Source of the DNA: Acinetobacter vivianii
Lineage (GTDB): Bacteria; Pseudomonadota; Gammaproteobacteria; Pseudomonadales; Moraxellaceae
Length of the DNA stretch: 64,000 bases
Reading direction: 5' to 3'
Assembly (NCBI RefSeq): GCF_014635885.1
Contig: NZ_BMDR01000003.1
Location: 62,001 to 126,000, forward strand
Position 1 is the first letter of the stretch. Each line of letters opens with the position of its first letter. The notes below the pieces were generated by a model. That model saw only the letters and a program-made list of their open reading frames with translations, did not search any database and was not told the DNA's origin. Below are positions 60,656 through 64,000 of this stretch, piece after piece. A program made the translations under genes and the position numbers.

Positions 60656-63202
60656 ATGTCCAAGACTGGATTTGGTCAAATGTATCGCCAACTTTCGAGT
60701 AAGTTACTTGACCTGGTGGTAACCCCACATGTTCTTGGTGAAGTTCCTACAGAATCCACCACAGCAGAGCAAAATACAACAGAATCAAATAAGTTAGTTT
60801 GCTATGTTTTACAGAATTATTCGCGTAGTAACGCATTGGTGGTCGATGGTGAAACCCGTCGCCTCAATTTAAAACCGGCACTGGATCCGTTGAGTTTTGG
60901 ATCTTACCAAGAAAAAAACTCAGTCCTGTTTTTACATCACAACGAAAATAATTTCTTTAATACGCAAACCTTCCCTCCTCGCCTCTTACAACTTGTTGAA
61001 GCACTTGAACAACATCCTGATGTTGATGTTCAACTGGTGCCTGTTACAGTACTTTGGGGACGTTCGCCAGATAAAGAAGATTCCTGGTTCAAACTTTTAT
61101 TCTCTGATACATGGGCAACCCCGGGTACAGTCAAACAGTTGATGAATATTGGTCTGCATGGCCGACAATCTTATTTAGAGTTTCATGAACCACAATCGCT
61201 ACGTGAACTGGTTGACTACGCCAAGACCAATCATCCAAATGTTTCACCAGCAACCTATATTGCCAGCTCACTAGACACTTACCTCGATCAACAGCGTGAA
61301 GTGGTTCTCGGCCCCGATTTATCAGATCGCCGTAATGTGATGCAATCGGTAATCAAGTCACCTGAAGTGCAAGATGCGATTCGTCGTGAAAGCATTCAGC
61401 ATAAAATCAGTATGCTCGAAGCAGAACGTCGTGCAATTGGCTATGTCAATGAAATCGTCTCTGATTACTCGGCATCTGCAGTCCGTTTTGCCGACATGGC
61501 CTTAACCCGTTTATGGACACAGCTCTATGACGGCGTTGAAGTCCATAACTTCAGTACGGTTCGTGAACTGGCAAAAGACTACGAAATCGTTTACACCCCT
61601 TGCCACCGTAGCCATATCGACTATTTATTATTGTCATACGTGATTTATAAACGCGGCTTGATGATTCCGTATATCGCAGCAGGTGATAACCTCAACTTAC
61701 CATTTGTAGGCCAGTTATTACGTGGTGGCGGTGCATTCTTTATTCGTCGCTCTTTCCGTGGCAATGCACTTTATACATCTGTATTTAAAGAATATTTATA
61801 CAGCATCTTATCGCGTAACACCCCAATCGAATACTTCATTGAAGGTGGCCGTTCACGTACAGGGCGTTTATTACCGCCGAAAACAGGTATGTTGGCGATG
61901 ACCATTCAAGGGCATTTACGTGGCCCTGCCAAACCAATCGTATTTGTTCCCACCTATATCGGTTATGAGCGTCTGATGGAAGGCTCAACCTATGTCGGTG
62001 AAATGCAAGGTAAGCCGAAAGAAGCCGAGTCAATTTTTGGTATTGTAAGAACCTTACGCAAAATTGAACGCATCTTCGGTAAAGTGCATGTGAACTTCGG
62101 CGAACCTGTGTTCCTGAATGACATCCTGAAGCAGAATAATATCGAGCAAAACCCGACTGACGTACCAAGCTCTACCGAGATTTCAACGGTCGTTGCAGAC
62201 TCAGCGCATCTGATTCTGGAAAATATCAACCGTGCTGTGGTGATCAATCCTGTTTCATTGCTTTCTTTAATCTTGCTTGCAACACCAAAACACACTTTAG
62301 ATGAAGAGATCTGTGCAAAACAACTCGACATCTATCGTGATTTGGCAACCCAGCAACCTTATGATGAACGCACTCAAGTGACTTCATTATCAGGTAAAGA
62401 AATTGTTGCCTATGGTCTCAAGCTGAAATTGATTAAACGCGTACAACATGTATTAGGCGATATTATTGCGATTGAAGACAATCAGGCTGTGTTGCTGACT
62501 TACTTCCGTAATAACATCCTGCATGCCTTTGTATTACCGTCGCTGGTCGCATCGCTGGTTGAGCACAACGGAAAAATTCACAAGAATGATTTAAGCAACG
62601 TGATTCGCACCTTATATCCATTCTTGAAAGCTGAACTGTTTATGAAATGGCAGGCCAATGAATTACAGCCGCAAATTGACAGCTATATCGACGCATTGGT
62701 GAAGATTGGTCTGATTTTCCAAGATAACGAAGGCAATCTGTTTAGCCCAACGCCAAACAGCGAAGAACATCAGAAACTGGTTACATTGGCAATGCCAGTC
62801 AAACAGAGCCTAGAACGTTACTACATGACGCTGGCACTGATTACACAACGTGGTTCAGGCAATATCTCAACCAAACAAGTGGAAGAACTAAGCCATTTAC
62901 TGGGTCAACGTCTGTCTGTGCTGTATGAATTCAACTCGCCAGAGTTCTTCGATAAAGCACTATTCCAAAGCTTTATTAAAGTCCTGACTCAGCAAAATTA
63001 CATTCGTAACAATGAGCAAGGCTTCATTGAGTATGATGATAATTTCAGTGAAATGGCGGCTGGTGCACAACTAGTGCTGGATGAAACCACTTTACAAATG
63101 CTACAGCACATCACCACTTTTAGTGATGAAGAACTGGCTGAGGCATTGGAAGCAATGGCATCACAACAAGCCAAACGTCGCCTAAAACGTAAGAAAGCAT
63201 AA
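60656..63202 (+). CDS. plsB: Glycerol-3-phosphate 1-O-acyltransferase
   Basis: The first step of phospholipid synthesis: acylates sn-1 of glycerol-3-phosphate, at the inner membrane. It is 848 aa, near the usual ~810. The catalytic H-x4-D motif is His317-RSHI-Asp322. FIRRSFRGNALYTSVFKEYL and YFIEGGRSRTGRLLPPKTGM give the G3P-binding block II/III, and PIVFVPTYIGYERLMEGSTY block IV. The C-terminus is basic (AKRRLKRKKA). Confidence 0.96.
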   Translation: MSKTGFGQMYRQLSSKLLDLVVTPHVLGEVPTESTTAEQNTTESNKLVCYVLQNYSRSNALVVDGETRRLNLKPALDPLSFGSYQEKNSVLFLHHNENNFFNTQTFPPRLLQLVEALEQHPDVDVQLVPVTVLWGRSPDKEDSWFKLLFSDTWATPGTVKQLMNIGLHGRQSYLEFHEPQSLRELVDYAKTNHPNVSPATYIASSLDTYLDQQREVVLGPDLSDRRNVMQSVIKSPEVQDAIRRESIQHKISMLEAERRAIGYVNEIVSDYSASAVRFADMALTRLWTQLYDGVEVHNFSTVRELAKDYEIVYTPCHRSHIDYLLLSYVIYKRGLMIPYIAAGDNLNLPFVGQLLRGGGAFFIRRSFRGNALYTSVFKEYLYSILSRNTPIEYFIEGGRSRTGRLLPPKTGMLAMTIQGHLRGPAKPIVFVPTYIGYERLMEGSTYVGEMQGKPKEAESIFGIVRTLRKIERIFGKVHVNFGEPVFLNDILKQNNIEQNPTDVPSSTEISTVVADSAHLILENINRAVVINPVSLLSLILLATPKHTLDEEICAKQLDIYRDLATQQPYDERTQVTSLSGKEIVAYGLKLKLIKRVQHVLGDIIAIEDNQAVLLTYFRNNILHAFVLPSLVASLVEHNGKIHKNDLSNVIRTLYPFLKAELFMKWQANELQPQIDSYIDALVKIGLIFQDNEGNLFSPTPNSEEHQKLVTLAMPVKQSLERYYMTLALITQRGSGNISTKQVEELSHLLGQRLSVLYEFNSPEFFDKALFQSFIKVLTQQNYIRNNEQGFIEYDDNFSEMAAGAQLVLDETTLQMLQHITTFSDEELAEALEAMASQQAKRRLKRKKA

Positions 63203-63206
63203 GCAT

Positions 63207-63236
63207 AAAAAAGGCAACTTCGGTTGCCTTTTTCTT
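63207..63236 (+). terminator. Intrinsic terminator after plsB
   Basis: AAAAGGCAAC (63209-63218) with GTTGCCTTTT (63223-63232), TTCG loop, T run following. It also faces the end of the minus-strand gene at 63243. Confidence 0.9.
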
Positions 63237-63242
63237 TCGCTA

Positions 63243-64000
63243 TTAACGACGACAGCCCAGATATTTAGGATCATCCTGACAACGCAGCCGATTAATCAAC
63301 TCGACAAAGTCTGCATCGTAATAGCCTGCATCGACATAACGTTTACTAATCTTGGCCACCAAAGCATCATATCCCTGCTTTTCATAACCCGAGATATCCG
63401 CCCAGTAATAAGCCGGTAAATGATTTTCCCACTGGATCGCTTGTGCAGCCAGGACATTGCTATTATTGACAAACCACGTCCGTATCTGATGACCGAAATC
63501 AACAGGATAAGCCTGAGGTCGAATCACAATATTCATGGCAAAGTAGGCCACAGGAAAATTCACCACCTGTGTCGACTCACCAAATTCTTTTTTTAAGTTA
63601 TACGGCAATATGCCATAGGCAGGAGCCGCCAGAATATCAATCTTTTTACGTTTAAATGAATCAACCGCATTAGAGAAATCGACATAAATCGGTTTCGAAC
63701 CTACACTTTGCACCAAGGCCAACTGTGGTGGATTATCGGCCAGAATACCAATGGTTTTATTCCTCAGTTGTGACACTTTACTGATCTGCTGGGTATTCAT
63801 GATCATATAAGCGGTTCCTATCGGAATCATCCCCAACATTTCATAATCTGAACCGACCATCCGCTTTTCCACATTGGGATGAGTTAACAGTTGTAAAAAG
63901 GCACGCACCACACGATTATTCGGAATCAGTCCAATCCCTCCCGTTGTCGCCATAAAGTGGTTATAGCGATGCGTATTAAAATTTGAAGCCACCAAACCAG
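63243..64000 (-). CDS. Putative solute-binding protein (AdeT-like family), N-terminus cut off
   Basis: At least 252 aa remain; the 5' end lies beyond the window and the frame is open to the edge. It resembles the Acinetobacter putative solute-binding proteins that have been called AdeT. Matching segments are NKTIGILADNPPQLALVQSV, KKIDILAAPAYGILPYNLKK, VVNFPVAYFAMNIVIRPQ and a C-terminal RLRCQDDPKYLGC with a Cys pair. Such proteins look like periplasmic binding proteins for TRAP- or phosphonate-type transporters. The link to drug efflux in the old name is doubtful. Confidence 0.62.
   Translation of the reverse strand, partial: GLVASNFNTHRYNHFMATTGGIGLIPNNRVVRAFLQLLTHPNVEKRMVGSDYEMLGMIPIGTAYMIMNTQQISKVSQLRNKTIGILADNPPQLALVQSVGSKPIYVDFSNAVDSFKRKKIDILAAPAYGILPYNLKKEFGESTQVVNFPVAYFAMNIVIRPQAYPVDFGHQIRTWFVNNSNVLAAQAIQWENHLPAYYWADISGYEKQGYDALVAKISKRYVDAGYYDADFVELINRLRCQDDPKYLGCRR

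Overview
The window is chromosomal DNA from a low-GC gammaproteobacterium, almost certainly an Acinetobacter (Moraxellaceae). The reasons are the ribosomal protein sequences, an AlmA-type long-chain alkane monooxygenase, a family-typical putative solute-binding protein at the right edge, a rhombosortase, and A/T-rich intergenic DNA. I cannot give a species.

Layout. (1) 1-16911: a segment bounded by two copies of a tRNA-Arg(ACG)-plus-terminator unit. Inside lie two tandem giant low-complexity proteins (1796 and 1045 aa), an outer-membrane porin, a tripartite tricarboxylate (TctC-TctB-TctA) transporter with an AbrB-type membrane protein, and a small unknown membrane protein. A tRNA-Ser/Arg/Arg operon closes it. 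(2) 17172-31360: RNase R, oligopeptidase A with its YheV zinc-ribbon partner, EamA exporters and an AraC regulator, a fused TRAP permease, a rhombosortase, a TatT-like lipoprotein, and a pair of tiny paralogous membrane proteins, one of them only 33 aa. (3) 31568-36628: sdhE-ygfX, acyl-CoA dehydrogenase, a DUF2059 protein, almA and a GNAT. (4) 36822-50372, all on the minus strand: the complete S10, spc and alpha ribosomal protein operons, with secY, rpoA, and the short genes rpmJ and rpmD. Promoter-like sequences sit ahead of rpsJ, rplN and rpsM. (5) 50599-64000: amidotransferase, cystathionine beta-lyase, HerA-like ATPase, flavohemoprotein hmp with nsrR just downstream and an NsrR-type operator upstream, engB, a metal-dependent hydrolase, a dicarboxylate symporter, tesB, plsB and a cut solute-binding protein gene.

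Most of the window is housekeeping. The part least explained by known biology is 600-9830. The first giant protein holds 14 units of about 86 aa. Each carries a P-x3-P-x4-G-N-[SAE] segment that resembles the chaplin domain of streptomycete surface amyloids but has no cysteine. Both giant proteins then have arrays of a 22-aa Gly/Ile repeat around a conserved 124-aa block. That block is identical in protein between the two genes but differs at many synonymous sites. Both genes have a CRP/Vfr-like palindrome 50-65 bp before the start codon. They share short N- and C-terminal tags, and neither has a clear signal peptide. They look like a pair of secreted or surface fibrous proteins; this is inference, and no secretion genes are in view.

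All readings were made by eye from sequence. Family names rest on recognised motifs, not on database searches.
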